Assembly: GCA_013115135.1 (NCBI GenBank)
Contig: JABANP010000051.1
Coordinates: forward strand, 124,001 to 188,000
From: Perkinsus olseni
Taxonomy: Eukaryota > Perkinsozoa > Perkinsida > Perkinsidae
DNA: 64,000 nt
Reading direction: 5' to 3'
Numbering within the stretch: the first letter of the stretch is position 1; every line of letters starts with the position of its first letter. Under the pieces are notes generated by a model, which saw only the letters and a list, made by a program, of their open reading frames with translations, searched no databases and was not told the origin of the DNA. Shown here one piece after another: positions 33,542 through 43,501 of the stretch. The position numbers and the translations under genes are program-made.

Positions 33542-35929
33542 CTCCTCCTCCTGTTGCATATAACGCTCAGGCGGTCGAAGAACGGCGCGAGGGCGTAAAC
33601 TGTGGCCACCGACATCACGCGGAGTAGGAGGTTGAGAGGAAAGAGCGGAGCGTTCAGAATTCGAATCATCCGGAGACAAAAAACCACCGGAAGTACGAGA
33701 CGAAGACGATGAGGAAGAAGACGATGAATCAGCAGACAACAGGGGTGACTCAACATCACCTGGTGATTGGACATCACCATCTTGAACGCCATACGAAGAA
33801 TTAAGAATAACATACACGTCATCGTCATCATCATCATCATCTTCATGATGTGCATCATCATCATCATCATCATCACGGGTAGCAGACAGAGGCGACGAAC
33901 CCGTAGGACGCGTAATGGCGTCAGTAGAGTGTGTCGGCTGGGGCGTATCAGGGAGTACTTGTGAGATGTGTGCATCCATAGTACGGCGTGAAGAAGGCTT
34001 CGCTAGACGGACCATCGTCGGAGCCATCTGTTGAACCACACGATACCCTCGTTCATAAGGCGGCAGTAACTTGTTACGTCTTTCTGAACGAAGTAACATC
34101 ACCGAATCACCGGGCATAAAGGCCACTTGAGGAGGTGATGAAGGTACCGAAGGAGACTGTGGTGAGAGCACACCATCGATATAATCACAAAGTCGTGCTT
34201 GACGGTCTTGCAGCATCTTAGACCACGTTTGTACATCCCACTGGTACCCTGAGTAGTCAGCATCCGACAACGTACGGTCTTCCCAACCGCACATACATAA
34301 CATAGGAGACAAGCCAAGGGTACTAGTTGGCCGACATCGATAATAATGGACAGCCTCGAGAAACACTCGCTCAAAGTGTTCGCTATCCGCATAACGATCG
34401 CACAGCTTACGGAGAATGAGCAGCAAGCTGCGATGAGCTCGTTCTACACCTCCCTGCGACTGGGGATGTCGCGGAGTACCACGACGAACCTTCACATGAT
34501 AATTATCGAGAAGAGTCCTCGTTGTAGAATTCCACATCTCAGGACCAGAATCTATGCGAAGCACTTGGGGCGGACCCCATCGCAAGAAGGCTCGGCGTAA
34601 TCCGGAAGCCACGCAGATACCATTATTCTTCTGCAAGAATTCGACCTCAATCCACTTGGTAAAACTATCGAACATCACCAGCACCGCTTCAGTACGGTGC
34701 GCAGTAGGGTTGAAGGAAATAGTATCGGCAAATACAATAGACCAAGGACCATCACCAGTAACGGCAGTAGCTCCCGTAGTGGGAGCAATGGGATTACGAC
34801 GAGTGGTAGTAGCTGCAGCACATTGCGAACAATGGTCAACAAAGTCACGGCAATCCTGGGCCATTCCAGACCAAAACGTACGCTTTCGCAATACACGCCA
34901 CATACATTCCCAGTTTGGGTGACCATAGGCTTCATGACACCATGACAAATACCGACCGGTAAACTGAGAGGGGCACAGGGGAACATTCACAACGTCATCA
35001 GGCGGAACTTTAACTCTCCTACAAAGAACGCCATCATCTGAACGAACATTAATCTGTGGCAGTATACGAGCATACGCCGGAGGAAGTTGTGATGTTGGGA
35101 GTGAACGGTCATGTACCAACTGATTAATATCAGCTAAAATAGGGTCCATCAATTGGTCACTCAACGTAACAGAAGGCTGCTGACCAAAGACCGTAATATC
35201 GGTACCAACAGCAGCAGAAGCCAGAACTTGTGCTGGCGATCCTCCGTCTTCCTCTCCTCCTCCAGATGAATCATCTTTCGCGGAGGGAGCACTACTCAAC
35301 TCTCCACGAGGATCGACGTTGGGACCTTCCACCAAAGGGTGAACCTCAACAGATGTGGTTATACTACCATGATCTCTGGGAAGAAGACATATATCATCGC
35401 AGTTGTCGAAGTCATTACCAGGCAGTCGTTGAACATTAGCCGTGATACCATCTTCATCATCAATAGCAGTGTCTGAGGGCCATGAAGGGAAAACCCTTGT
35501 TAAGCGATCAGCTACATTAGCAGATGAAGGAAGCCAACAAACCCGAAGATTCATTGAACATTGCGCTACAACATCATTAATAATAGACAGCCGTCTACTC
35601 ACCAGTGTCTGGTACAAACCGGACACTTTAACCTTAGCAGTATCATTCAGCAGAGAACTCAGCCAGCCAACCACAGTGCGACTATCGTTGTACAAAATGA
35701 TGTCCTTGGCGCCCCAAGCAACTGCAAGGTTGAGGGCACGGATAACCGAGTTTAATTCCAATATATTTATATGAAGTTTACTTCTTTTAGCGACCAGCCA
35801 GCAGGAATCTTCCAACGGCACAATAGTACCATCGCCCTTATCGACAGTGATGACCACGCCTACAGCGAGAGACGACGCATCACAATGAGAGAGAAAGTGG
35901 GATTGGAAGACAATGATGGCGGAGACCAA
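33539..35929 (-). CDS. RNase H and integrase ORF of the LTR element
   Basis: RNase H residues: HCDASSLAVGVVI (Asp), ILELNSVIRAL (Glu), LYNDSRTVVGWL (Asp), SANVADRLTR (Asp). Integrase: zinc motif with HEAYGHPNWECM and DHCSQC, then the catalytic Asp (VFADTIS), Asp (RIDSGPEMW) and Glu (GGVERAHR), all present. A C-terminal barrel-like segment (MPGDSVMLLRSERRNKLLPP) follows. The end is low complexity: Asp-rich runs encoded by a GAT/ATC repeat, a Ser run, and QQEEE. The true N-terminus is joined by frameshift to the reverse transcriptase, overlap 35860-35929. Confidence 0.95.
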   Translation of the reverse strand: MVSAIIVFQSHFLSHCDASSLAVGVVITVDKGDGTIVPLEDSCWLVAKRSKLHINILELNSVIRALNLAVAWGAKDIILYNDSRTVVGWLSSLLNDTAKVKVSGLYQTLVSRRLSIINDVVAQCSMNLRVCWLPSSANVADRLTRVFPSWPSDTAIDDEDGITANVQRLPGNDFDNCDDICLLPRDHGSITTSVEVHPLVEGPNVDPRGELSSAPSAKDDSSGGGEEDGGSPAQVLASAAVGTDITVFGQQPSVTLSDQLMDPILADINQLVHDRSLPTSQLPPAYARILPQINVRSDDGVLCRRVKVPPDDVVNVPLCPSQFTGRYLSWCHEAYGHPNWECMWRVLRKRTFWSGMAQDCRDFVDHCSQCAAATTTRRNPIAPTTGATAVTGDGPWSIVFADTISFNPTAHRTEAVLVMFDSFTKWIEVEFLQKNNGICVASGLRRAFLRWGPPQVLRIDSGPEMWNSTTRTLLDNYHVKVRRGTPRHPQSQGGVERAHRSLLLILRKLCDRYADSEHFERVFLEAVHYYRCRPTSTLGLSPMLCMCGWEDRTLSDADYSGYQWDVQTWSKMLQDRQARLCDYIDGVLSPQSPSVPSSPPQVAFMPGDSVMLLRSERRNKLLPPYERGYRVVQQMAPTMVRLAKPSSRRTMDAHISQVLPDTPQPTHSTDAITRPTGSSPLSATRDDDDDDDAHHEDDDDDDDDVYVILNSSYGVQDGDVQSPGDVESPLLSADSSSSSSSSSSRTSGGFLSPDDSNSERSALSSQPPTPRDVGGHSLRPRAVLRPPERYMQQEEE
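33542..33552 (-). promoter_or_regulatory. Polypurine tract
   Basis: AGGAGGAGGAG on the coding strand, directly before the 3' LTR; it would prime plus-strand DNA synthesis. It also encodes the last Glu residues of the integrase ORF. Confidence 0.8.
33817..33875. repeat. ATC trinucleotide microsatellite inside the integrase ORF
   Basis: Two runs of ATC on the plus strand separated by TTCATGATGTGC; in the coding frame they give Asp tracts. All changes appear to be in triplets, so the frame is kept. Confidence 0.85.
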
Positions 35930-36860
35930 ACTCCACGAACGGGATCATCTACTTGAAGTCGCTTTACTACATCATCGCAGCACTTCTTAACGTCAGGTAA
36001 CACCGGACGATCCCAAGCAACATTAGAACCAAGGCCTTCACAGCAGATGCGCTTCAAATAGGAAGTAGCCGGCCTAAGCCAGTCACATATAGGATAATGG
36101 CTGGTCAGCCTCCCACACCACTGAAACAAGGAACGTTTCGTCAGCGGGGAAGGAAGAGACAAGTCTACATCAGGCCGACGAGTCCAACATAAGTCACCAT
36201 GGTCATCAACGAGCTCAAGACCTAAGACTCGAGCTCCAGGACCAAGAGGTTCAGGCTCCTTACAGGGCAGTCCGAATAGCCGGAATTGCTCTATAACCTT
36301 GGGCACCAGAGCCTTATCGGCCACATATATGTCATCCACATAGGAATCTGCAAGAGAGACGGGCAGTCCCGAGCGTTGTAATATATATGCAACAATGCAG
36401 GTAAGCACCCGAGGCGATGTGCAAAGTCCAAAACACATGCGAGATAGAACATACCGGGAGCCTCGATATCGCACCACTTGATAAGGATACAAAGAAGGGT
36501 CCAAGCGCACCTGAAGGTACGCTTTGCGAAGGTCCACCAAAGCACCTTCATGATTTTGACTACATCGAAGCCGCCATTGCCGCAATTTATCAGGGCAAGA
36601 TATGGTAGAATAACCAGGCGTATTAATGACCAGGTCATTCAATCGGCGAGCATCGACACAAGCCCGTAACGGGGATGAGCTTTTATGGGCTTGAACCACT
36701 GGCAGGAAAGGCAGTTCTACCTTAACCGGACCGAACTTCTTCTCATCGTACGGTATGAGCCAACCGCTTGAGATCCATGATGACAGTTCTTGATCATATT
36801 GCTGCTCCTGCTGCGCAGTCAACTTCACCGGATACTTGGCTAACCGAGGAGTAAATAGGG
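35860..36860 (-). CDS. Reverse transcriptase ORF of the LTR element
   Basis: Copies element RNA into DNA. Motifs in order: PLRACVDARRLNDLV, ALVDLRKAYLQV (first catalytic Asp), YVLSRMCFGLCTSPRV, SYVDDIYV (catalytic Asp pair) and VLGLELVDDHGDLCW. The ORF has no good ATG at its start; the frame opens near 36860 (PRLAKYPVKLTAQQEQ) and is entered by frameshift from the upstream linker. It ends at 35860 where the RNase H frame takes over. The LRACVDARRLN box differs from classical Ty3/Gypsy (LNKVT-type) sequences. Confidence 0.92.
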
Positions 36861-37250
36861 TTCAGAGGTGGCTGGTCATCTTTCCAATGCCACCTGAAAG
36901 TCCAGTATCCATCGGACTTAGACCACCAAGTATCAAAATCTTGCATAGACAATTTGACGCTCCTCAAATCGTTCTTACCAGAAGCTTCAGAAGTTCCTGA
37001 AAACTCTTCCTGGACAGCTACATGACGAGATAACCGTACTGCCGACGACGCCTCAGAAGAAAACGACAGTACACTAGGAAGTGCACCTGCGGGGCGTTTT
37101 TCCTGCTCCGCACCAGCAACAACCGAACCATTACTCACATTAGTGGTAGTAGAAACATGAGCTGCCACAACGCCAGATAACCGGCCACCAGAGTAATACA
37201 ACTGAATACCATGGAAGCACTCTGAGATAATATCAGCGCCGATTAGGAGC
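36794..37250 (-). CDS. Protease C-terminus and linker of the LTR element
   Basis: Frame containing CQLLIGADIISECFHGIQLY, which is the conserved C-terminal LLIGxD part of a retroviral-type aspartic protease, followed by a Ser/Gly-rich linker with a Trp-rich end (DTWWSKSDGYWTFRWHWKDD) before the reverse transcriptase. It is out of frame with the DTGS half at 37233-37598; the join lies within about 37235-37255. Confidence 0.8.
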
Positions 37251-37598
37251 TGACATTTGAGAAACCTCCAATGAACTTACTACATGGAAATTCCATGTGA
37301 AATCACCAAGTCGAACCGAATCACTATCGCGTTGAACCTTCAGTGATACTTCACCGAAGCACCGTAAAGAAGTCCCATCAACAGTACATAACCTACAATC
37401 ACCAGTAGCATGTCGTTGAACTGACCCTGATAAACCTAGTCTACTCACCGTCTCAGATGAGACCAGACTAACAGCGCTTCCAGTGTCTAATACAGACACA
37501 CACTTCAGCTTCGACTGGACTTGAACATAAACACGAGGGGATTTACTATGACTAATGGGGCCTGAAGCACCTATAGTACATCTGACGGACTCTCGCAC
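37233..37598 (-). CDS. Aspartic protease ORF of the LTR element
   Basis: Contains the active-site motif VLDTGSAVSLVSSE and typical beta-strand sequence to SLEVS, after which the frame must change to reach LLIGAD. It overlaps the end of gag (37571-37598) in the -1 frame, as in elements that use -1 frameshifting between gag and pol; no standard slippery heptamer is evident at the overlap. Confidence 0.88.
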   Translation of the reverse strand: MRESVRCTIGASGPISHSKSPRVYVQVQSKLKCVSVLDTGSAVSLVSSETVSRLGLSGSVQRHATGDCRLCTVDGTSLRCFGEVSLKVQRDSDSVRLGDFTWNFHVVSSLEVSQMSAPNRR

Positions 37599-38473
37599 CC
37601 CTGAGCACGCGGGAGTCCCTGACCGTTTCCCGACTCAGTAGACTGAACAGGAGCATCACCTTGAGAGGTGCTAATAGCAGCAGTAAAGGGAGTAGAGGGA
37701 ACTTCATCACGGGGAACATTACCAGCAGCAGAATGCCTTGACAAAGGACAATTCCGACGAATATGTCCGGGTCGACCGCACTTGTAACATATCACCTTTG
37801 ACGATCTCGAACTCTGAGACCGATTCCTATTATCCTTCCGTGAACGATCGTAGGGATGGCCAGCTTGACGAGAGTTAGTACCAGCAACCACAGTAGCAGA
37901 ATGCATATTCTGAGGAAGCAAAGTTCGTGCACGCAACACGGCTTTAGACAAGTCAAGCTCACCTTCTGGAGCCGCAAGCAGACGAATCTGTTCGGCAGCA
38001 GAAGAGGGCAAACCAGCGACAAAACGTTCCGCCAGGACGCTAGGGGCAGTGGAAGGATCAGTCCCTGACAAGCGTAATAGTCTCCTCAACTCGCTCAAGT
38101 AGGTGTCGACTCCTTCACCTTCCCTAAAATCGCGGGCTTGGAACTGGACCCAAGCATCCGATTTAGTAGGGCTAAACGCGGCTTCCATCGCCGTAACCAG
38201 AGCTCCTTTAGTAGCAGTAGTAGCGGCAGGAAGAGACTCATAAACGTCCCAGGCGGGTCCCTCGAAAAACAAGGGCATATACTCGCGCTGCTTCTCCTCG
38301 TTCCAACCCTGGATACCACTTACCAGCTCAAACTTGGTGAGCCAGTGCTGAAACGTGTCCCCCTCCTCTTCAGAAGTGGCACCGTAATACCTTTTAAGAA
38401 CTTGTTCAAACTTAATGGCAGACATAACACTACAGCACTCACGTTGAAGAAGACTAACTTGACCACTAACCAA
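37571..38473 (-). CDS. Gag-like ORF of the LTR element
   Basis: About 300 aa; a likely start is the internal Met at 38425 (MSAIKFEQVLKRYYG). Helical capsid-like region (FQHWLTKFELVSGIQGW; PLFFEGPAWDVYESLPAATT) and a C-terminal CCHC zinc knuckle CYKCGRPGHIRRNC, preceded by a basic Ser/Arg stretch. It packages element RNA. The ORF is intact. Confidence 0.93.
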   Translation of the reverse strand: MVSGQVSLLQRECCSVMSAIKFEQVLKRYYGATSEEEGDTFQHWLTKFELVSGIQGWNEEKQREYMPLFFEGPAWDVYESLPAATTATKGALVTAMEAAFSPTKSDAWVQFQARDFREGEGVDTYLSELRRLLRLSGTDPSTAPSVLAERFVAGLPSSAAEQIRLLAAPEGELDLSKAVLRARTLLPQNMHSATVVAGTNSRQAGHPYDRSRKDNRNRSQSSRSSKVICYKCGRPGHIRRNCPLSRHSAAGNVPRDEVPSTPFTAAISTSQGDAPVQSTESGNGQGLPRAQGCESPSDVL

Positions 38474-38504
38474 ATCTCAATAACTTCTAAACTGTTGCAG
38501 TAGT

Positions 38505-38522
38505 CCTGGGTCTGGGCACCAA
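38505..38522 (-). promoter_or_regulatory. Putative primer-binding site
   Basis: On the coding strand TGGTGCCCAGACCCAGG starts 3 nt after the 5' LTR. It opens with TGG, complementary to a tRNA 3' CCA. The matching tRNA is not in this window (the tRNA-Cys here ends GCGCCCT). Confidence 0.65.
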
Positions 38523-38524
38523 AA

Positions 38525-38698
38525 TGTAAGATAACCAATAACACTACAACCAGTTTATAGTTGAGACTTCGTAACAAAGGGGTTACAGAAGTATATGTAG
38601 TATGAGTATCTACAACTATGAATGGTGCTATAGCTGAGCATAGCTCGGAGCTAAGATATGGGACTGATACAACACACGACACAACGCATCCTATTTCA
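38525..38698 (-). repeat. LTR, 5' copy for the element
   Basis: 174 bp, TG...CA, same as 33368-33541 by eye. Likely carries the element promoter. Confidence 0.95.
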
Positions 38699-39060
38699 TC
38701 CTCTCACCATCTAATGATTAGATTCTAATCATCTGGGTTTCCGCAATCGCAGTTGTTGGTCCTGGGACTACTTAATCCTCTTTTCACCTTCTTTCTCCCT
38801 CATGCCTAGTAGGCTGCCCAGTGTGGCATGCCTCCCTCCCCGCCTTTCCTGGCTGCACGACGTAGTTGTGACGAAGTTCCTCTCAAGAGCCTCCGAGTTG
38901 ATGATGACAGATTGATTAACCTCTGTTGTTTTAAGGCTCTATGGTTGGGTCTAACCATATCGGGATCCGCTTGCGCGGGTCGTGTGATGGGCGATAAGCT
39001 TTGAGCTTGTAATGCCCAGGCAATAAAGTTTGAATTGAATTGAATTGAATTGAATTGAAT
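38699..39060 (+). mobile_element. Truncated LINE, 3' part with (TTGAA)n tail
   Basis: Ends with AATAAAG and about five units of TTGAA, the simple-repeat tail of many non-LTR retrotransposons, right before the second target-site copy. The first four bases are the LTR element's own target duplication. No coding capacity; a 5'-truncated, dead copy. Confidence 0.8.
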
Positions 39061-39072
39061 TGCGTCGACACG
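39061..39072 (+). repeat. Target-site duplication of the LINE, right copy
   Basis: TGCGTCGACACG, identical to 33213-33224. Confidence 0.85.
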
Positions 39073-42000
39073 GTACTCTCAGAGGTGATGCAGTGGAAAC
39101 CTCTCGGACCCCTAACGGTCTATCGGACAGTCCTGGTCTGCCGTTGGTTCAACTCATGCCCTCCCCTCCCTCCTCGTTGCCTGTTCAGAAGACGGACACT
39201 GAAGGACCTCGTAAGTTTCATATCCGCGCTCCACCCCCTGTGCTGATAATTCCGAAGGGCGCTCGCCTTCAACAACCGACCTGCTCATCTCTCGCGGGTT
39301 CTCAACCTTCGCTTCGGGTCGCGTTCACTTCTACATTCTCTTTCACAGCATTCTCGTTATTTTTCGGCCCACCCCTTGGTGTCGTTGGGGACCTCTTACG
39401 AGAAAGAGAGACGAACCTTCTCAGAATCTGTCCCAACTTGGCCCTTTTCGAACCATGTTCATCATCAACTCTTCATCAGTTGGTAAACCAGTTTATCATC
39501 ATTTCGGATCTTCCTCAGACCAGAAGCCTTTCTTCGACTTCCAAAAGAGCCTGTCGGACGAGATGTTGCAAAAGTTGGAGGACAAGGTCATCAACCGTAT
39601 TCAGGAAGAACCCTGATTTGACGTACAGGTGAGGTGGCACTTGGCCATCGAGCAGTTTAGTGAGTCTCCGCCAACTTGAAGGTTTGGTCTTCCTTTAATC
39701 CTTTTTCCGTTTCCAAGGTTTAACCAAGTCATGCGAGGGTTCAGAACGCTCTTGGAACGTGACCGACGCGGTGCCGATAGTAAGCAGAAACTGGCCCGCT
39801 TGGTCGCGGAAAACGAGGCCTTACGAAAGCGTAGCGCAGGACAGGCGGACAAACTGCAGGCGCTGAGGTGATTCACGCCATCTCAGTGCCACTGAGAAGT
39901 GCTCGGCTCAGGGCCGAACACCAGCGAACGAAAGAAACAAATGACATCCTCGCCGCCGAACTTGTCATGTTGAAAAACAAGGCGCTTGAGAGGGACAAAA
40001 AACTGAACGTACTGGAGGCAACAGTAGGGCACGAAAAGGGTGTCCCTGTTCGATACCCGCCCACAGTCCAACCTTCTAGTGGACTCCCTGGAAGAGATGG
40101 AACTCGCTGGCAGCGGCGCTTCAGGTGGCGATGGGCTCCTCGTTGCCTTACGGCAAATACGAAGGTGAATGGGGGAGCCTACCATCGTTGAACTTTTGTG
40201 GATTTCACAAATTTGCAATATTGTCAGACAGCTTGCCCGGAACTTGCATCAGCAACTAGTGGACGAACAAGAGTGGCAACGGCTGGACATGGAGCGCCAG
40301 TTGGTGCTAGCTAAGAACAAAGCATTGGTTAAGGAACTCGCACTCGCAAACACCAATACTGGTAGGAAAACCAGACCGGTGCGGGGAGGCATCGAACTTA
40401 GTGATGAACTTAGGAACACATGTGGCAACTTCTAACGACCTTCTATCGGATGCCCTGAGTAAGGTAAGAGCTGCGAGAAGGATCTCTTGTCACCATGCTG
40501 AGCTCTTTATGAGTCCATGCGACGCGGAAAATGAGTCCGCGCCGGAAGAAGAGGGTAAGCATGCACAGCCCAGCCCCTGTGATGTGCCATTCCAGACTCG
40601 GTCAGCAGCATTGCCGAAGATGCTCCGACAGACCTTGCCCAGTGAGTCTTATGACACAACCGAGCTAGAGTCAAACTGTTGATTGCAGCGTGACGGTTCA
40701 CGCGGCAAACGATAAAGGCGATTCTGAAAAAGATCTGGCATTCGAACCGATCTATGCTGAGGCCATCACGGAGCCACACAAGTGGGACCAGCTGTGGCCG
40801 GCCAAATTTCGGCTACCAATGAATTGTCAGACATTTTCTTGAGCGACTTTTTGCGGCCCGGGGTGAGTACTTATTCGAGCACCTTCATTGCAGCGGCATC
40901 CCGGAGGACCAACGTCCACTAGCCCTCCAGCTTGTCGCCAAGGAGATGTAGGCAACACGGCACCTTCGACCCGGAATGAACTGCAGGTTTGGATGGGCCA
41001 TGCGAGCTATGCGAATAACGCGGCTGGTCCAAGAGCAAGATGAAATAATGAGGCTCGGAAGCCTTGATCAGGTCGGTGGCTGAAATGGCGCGGCCTATCT
41101 TACTCCTTCCGATTTTGAATTTGCATGACGATGCCGCAGGTGTTTTCGGATCTACTGAGCGAGATCTGCTCCTGCCTGGAGTGCGATCGGGCCACGCTGT
41201 GGATAGTCGACGCAGTACGGCGAGTGCTGTGGGCTCGCGTGCCAAAAGGAGGTGCTAAAACTGCCAAACCAGGGTCACTAGTGACGCTGGAGGTCCCTAT
41301 CCCATCGGATGGAGTTAATGAGAAGGTGGGCCTTCCAATGGCCACTTGTGATGGGATGGTTACTCCCAGGTTGGCATCATTGCTAGCGCTTATGCTTCCC
41401 GAGAGGTGGTCAGTATCTCGGACGCGTACGCGGACCCGAGGTTCAACCCGCAAGCCGACCTTGCCACTGGGTTCGGTGCTTCCGTACTACTGTTATTCGG
41501 TAATGATGGAATAACAGGTACCGAACGAACACCATCCTGGCCGTCCCAGTAATGCAGGATGACAGAGTTGTCGCTGTCATACAGGGAATAAACAAGAAGA
41601 CGGCGAAGAAGTTTGATGACGATGACCAGTTGGTCTCGACAAAACTGTTGTTGCTTCCTCACCACTTCAGTCGACTCTATCAGGTTCCTCTTGAAAATGT
41701 GGGGTTCAGTGGCAAGTGCCATCGTCATACGAAATGAACGTCTCACGAGCAGCGCATGGCGACTTCACCGGATGGCTCTTCTCGTGAGTATACCGTATCT
41801 TCTGTACGTCGACGAATGAGATTAATATCAGGCCAAGTTTACTAAGGACTGCAGCGAGTCCACCAAAGGCGTGCAGGATATCGTTTCGAACTTCGAGAAG
41901 AGCATGCGTGCTCTTTTCGGGGCCGACACAACTCGAGTTCACCTCGTTTATGGCGACCATACAGCTCGAATCATCGTGGATGTTGTGAACAATTCTTACG

Positions 42001-42953
42001 TGAGTTTTGCTCTGCGGCTTGGATGCTACCGATTCTGATATCCGAATCCATATGACGCAAACGTGAAGTCCGTCCATTTTATTCAGCAACGGTGGAATAC
42101 AGCAATACCTCCCTCGTATGGTATTGCAGTAGTATAGTTTTGGAGTTGAATAAAATATCAATGTAATCAGATAAAACCTATTAATAATCTTGTTTCTAAA
42201 TATGTATAATATACTAATATAGCAACACCTCGGTTTATCACAGTCAGTAGCCGAGTCGCTCTCCATTGACGTTGTTACAGGAGTTGGAAGAGAGCGAGGG
42301 GTTCCAGGGCCTCGTCGGACTGGCGACTCGCTCGCGATGTCCGCATGCTACGTCAAGCTCTGGAGACGGTTCCCCATGCGACCCCGACTTCGACGCAACT
42401 GTGAGTGCAAGCAACCAAGCTCGTCGGACCTTGGTATCTTTTTCGTGGTGTCAGGTCGATATACGGATCCCTAATCACAGTCCCGTCAAGCTATTCACAA
42501 TACCCCTTATTGAAAACCAAGCGACAAGTCTCGTGATTCAATTCTCGTGGCGCGATGATCCGCCTTCGTCGAACCAGATTATTGCTTCGCAAGGAAATAA
42601 GAGGCTGAACGAGGTGGAAGTCGATGCTCTAGCCCCTCGGCCGTCGGGGGCGATGAACTCTTCTACTGAGGGTATCTATGACCCTAGGAACGAGGCTCAC
42701 ACCGGCATTCTCCTTCGGTTGGCTCAGGTGAGACTATCACCTTCTGGTCGTTGAGTGAGGGTTGCCTCAGGTTCTGGATGGCCAGCTTTCGCGGTTCCTG
42801 CCATCTAGTGCTGAACGAAGAAGGCGCTACAAGCGACTTCAAAAAGTCGCCAAATTGCGAGAGGTGGTGGGCCTTTTCAAATTTACAGGCGGCGTGAGGA
42901 AAGCTGAAGAACCGTCGCCAGCTGTGAGCATGACAGTTCCGTCCGATGAATGA
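39073..42953 (+). CDS. GAF-domain coiled-coil protein (body of the split gene)
   Basis: After the insertion the frame continues to a GTAAGT donor at 39211 (47-nt intron). Coiled-coil exons follow: 39718-39867 (RLVAENEALRKRSAGQADKL), 39897-40039 (NDILAAELVMLKNKALERDK), 40080-40164, 40228-40361 (RQLVLAKNKALVKELALANT), 40402-40463, 40503-40554, 40596-40641, introns down to 29 nt. The last eight exons (41140-41325, 41370-41470, 41518-41628, 41684-41783, 41832-41999, 42281-42400, 42455-42727, 42771-42953) form one continuous frame of 413 aa. They hold a full GAF domain (LLSEICSCLECDRATLWIVD, VSISDAYADPRFN, TILAVPVMQDDRVVAVIQ, SAIVIRNERL) and a second, weaker GAF-like region. GAF domains bind small ligands such as cyclic nucleotides; no catalytic domain is visible. 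One-base breaks occur near 39613 (CCC) and about 40840. Confidence 0.8.
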
Positions 42954-43429
42954 CTGGCCGCATCTCGATGTGTTCGATGTATTGTCACCAGCATTCATCT
43001 TTTGCGTTACGAACAGCTTGGGAAGTGTCTCTCCCGGAGAGGACCGAGTATATAATAACGATTGATAACCACCACAGATCCTACTAGACGATTCAGATTT
43101 TGTTACAGCAGATCGTCCTATGTTGCAAGTGGCCCTGCCGACCTGGTAAAGAACAACGTATACGAAGGTTGTCACTTTACACGCTGATCCGTCTCGAGAC
43201 GTTGTTCGTAATGAGTGTGGCTTGCTAAGCCTCCTAATTTCAGTAGGTGGCTTCTAAGCCTAGCTTCGCATGCTAGGAACTGGATTGATAGTCCTTAGCC
43301 AGATAAGTATGATCTCATCGCAGCACCTCTAGTTGAGTTATGGGCTTGGTGAGCTAATCTGCACCAGCCTGATACCCCGACGAAAAAGAAATGGTGAGTC
43401 GCCATTAGCGACGATCCACCCCGTCAGAA

Positions 43430-43501
43430 GGGTGTGTAGCTCAGTGGTAGAGCGGCTGACTGCAGATCAGCAGGTCCTCGGTTCAAATCCGGGCGCGCCC
43501 T
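43430..43501 (+). tRNA. tRNA-Cys (GCA), copy 1
   Basis: 72 nt folding as a full cloverleaf: acceptor GGGTGTG/CGCGCCC with two G-T pairs, D arm with AGTGGTAGAGC, anticodon loop CTGCAGA (anticodon GCA), T arm GGTTCAAATCC, discriminator T as expected for Cys. No intron. Confidence 0.96.

Larger units (their letters stand above)
33368..38698 (-). mobile_element. LTR retrotransposon, 5.33 kb, full length
   Basis: Coding strand is minus. Two 174-bp LTRs (33368-33541 and 38525-38698) read as identical and begin TG and end CA. A 4-bp TCCT duplication flanks it. A polypurine tract touches the 3' LTR and a primer-binding-like site lies 3 nt from the 5' LTR. Order gag, protease, reverse transcriptase, RNase H, integrase, which is the Ty3/Gypsy or BEL/Pao order and excludes Ty1/Copia. 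The active-site YVDD is unusual for Gypsy, so class assignment stays open. The coding region changes frame four times. Identical LTRs mean a recent insertion. It sits inside an older LINE copy. Confidence 0.95.

Noticed and set aside
33368..38698. Ty1/Copia element because of the YVDD active site
   Set aside because: Integrase lies after reverse transcriptase and RNase H; Copia has it before.
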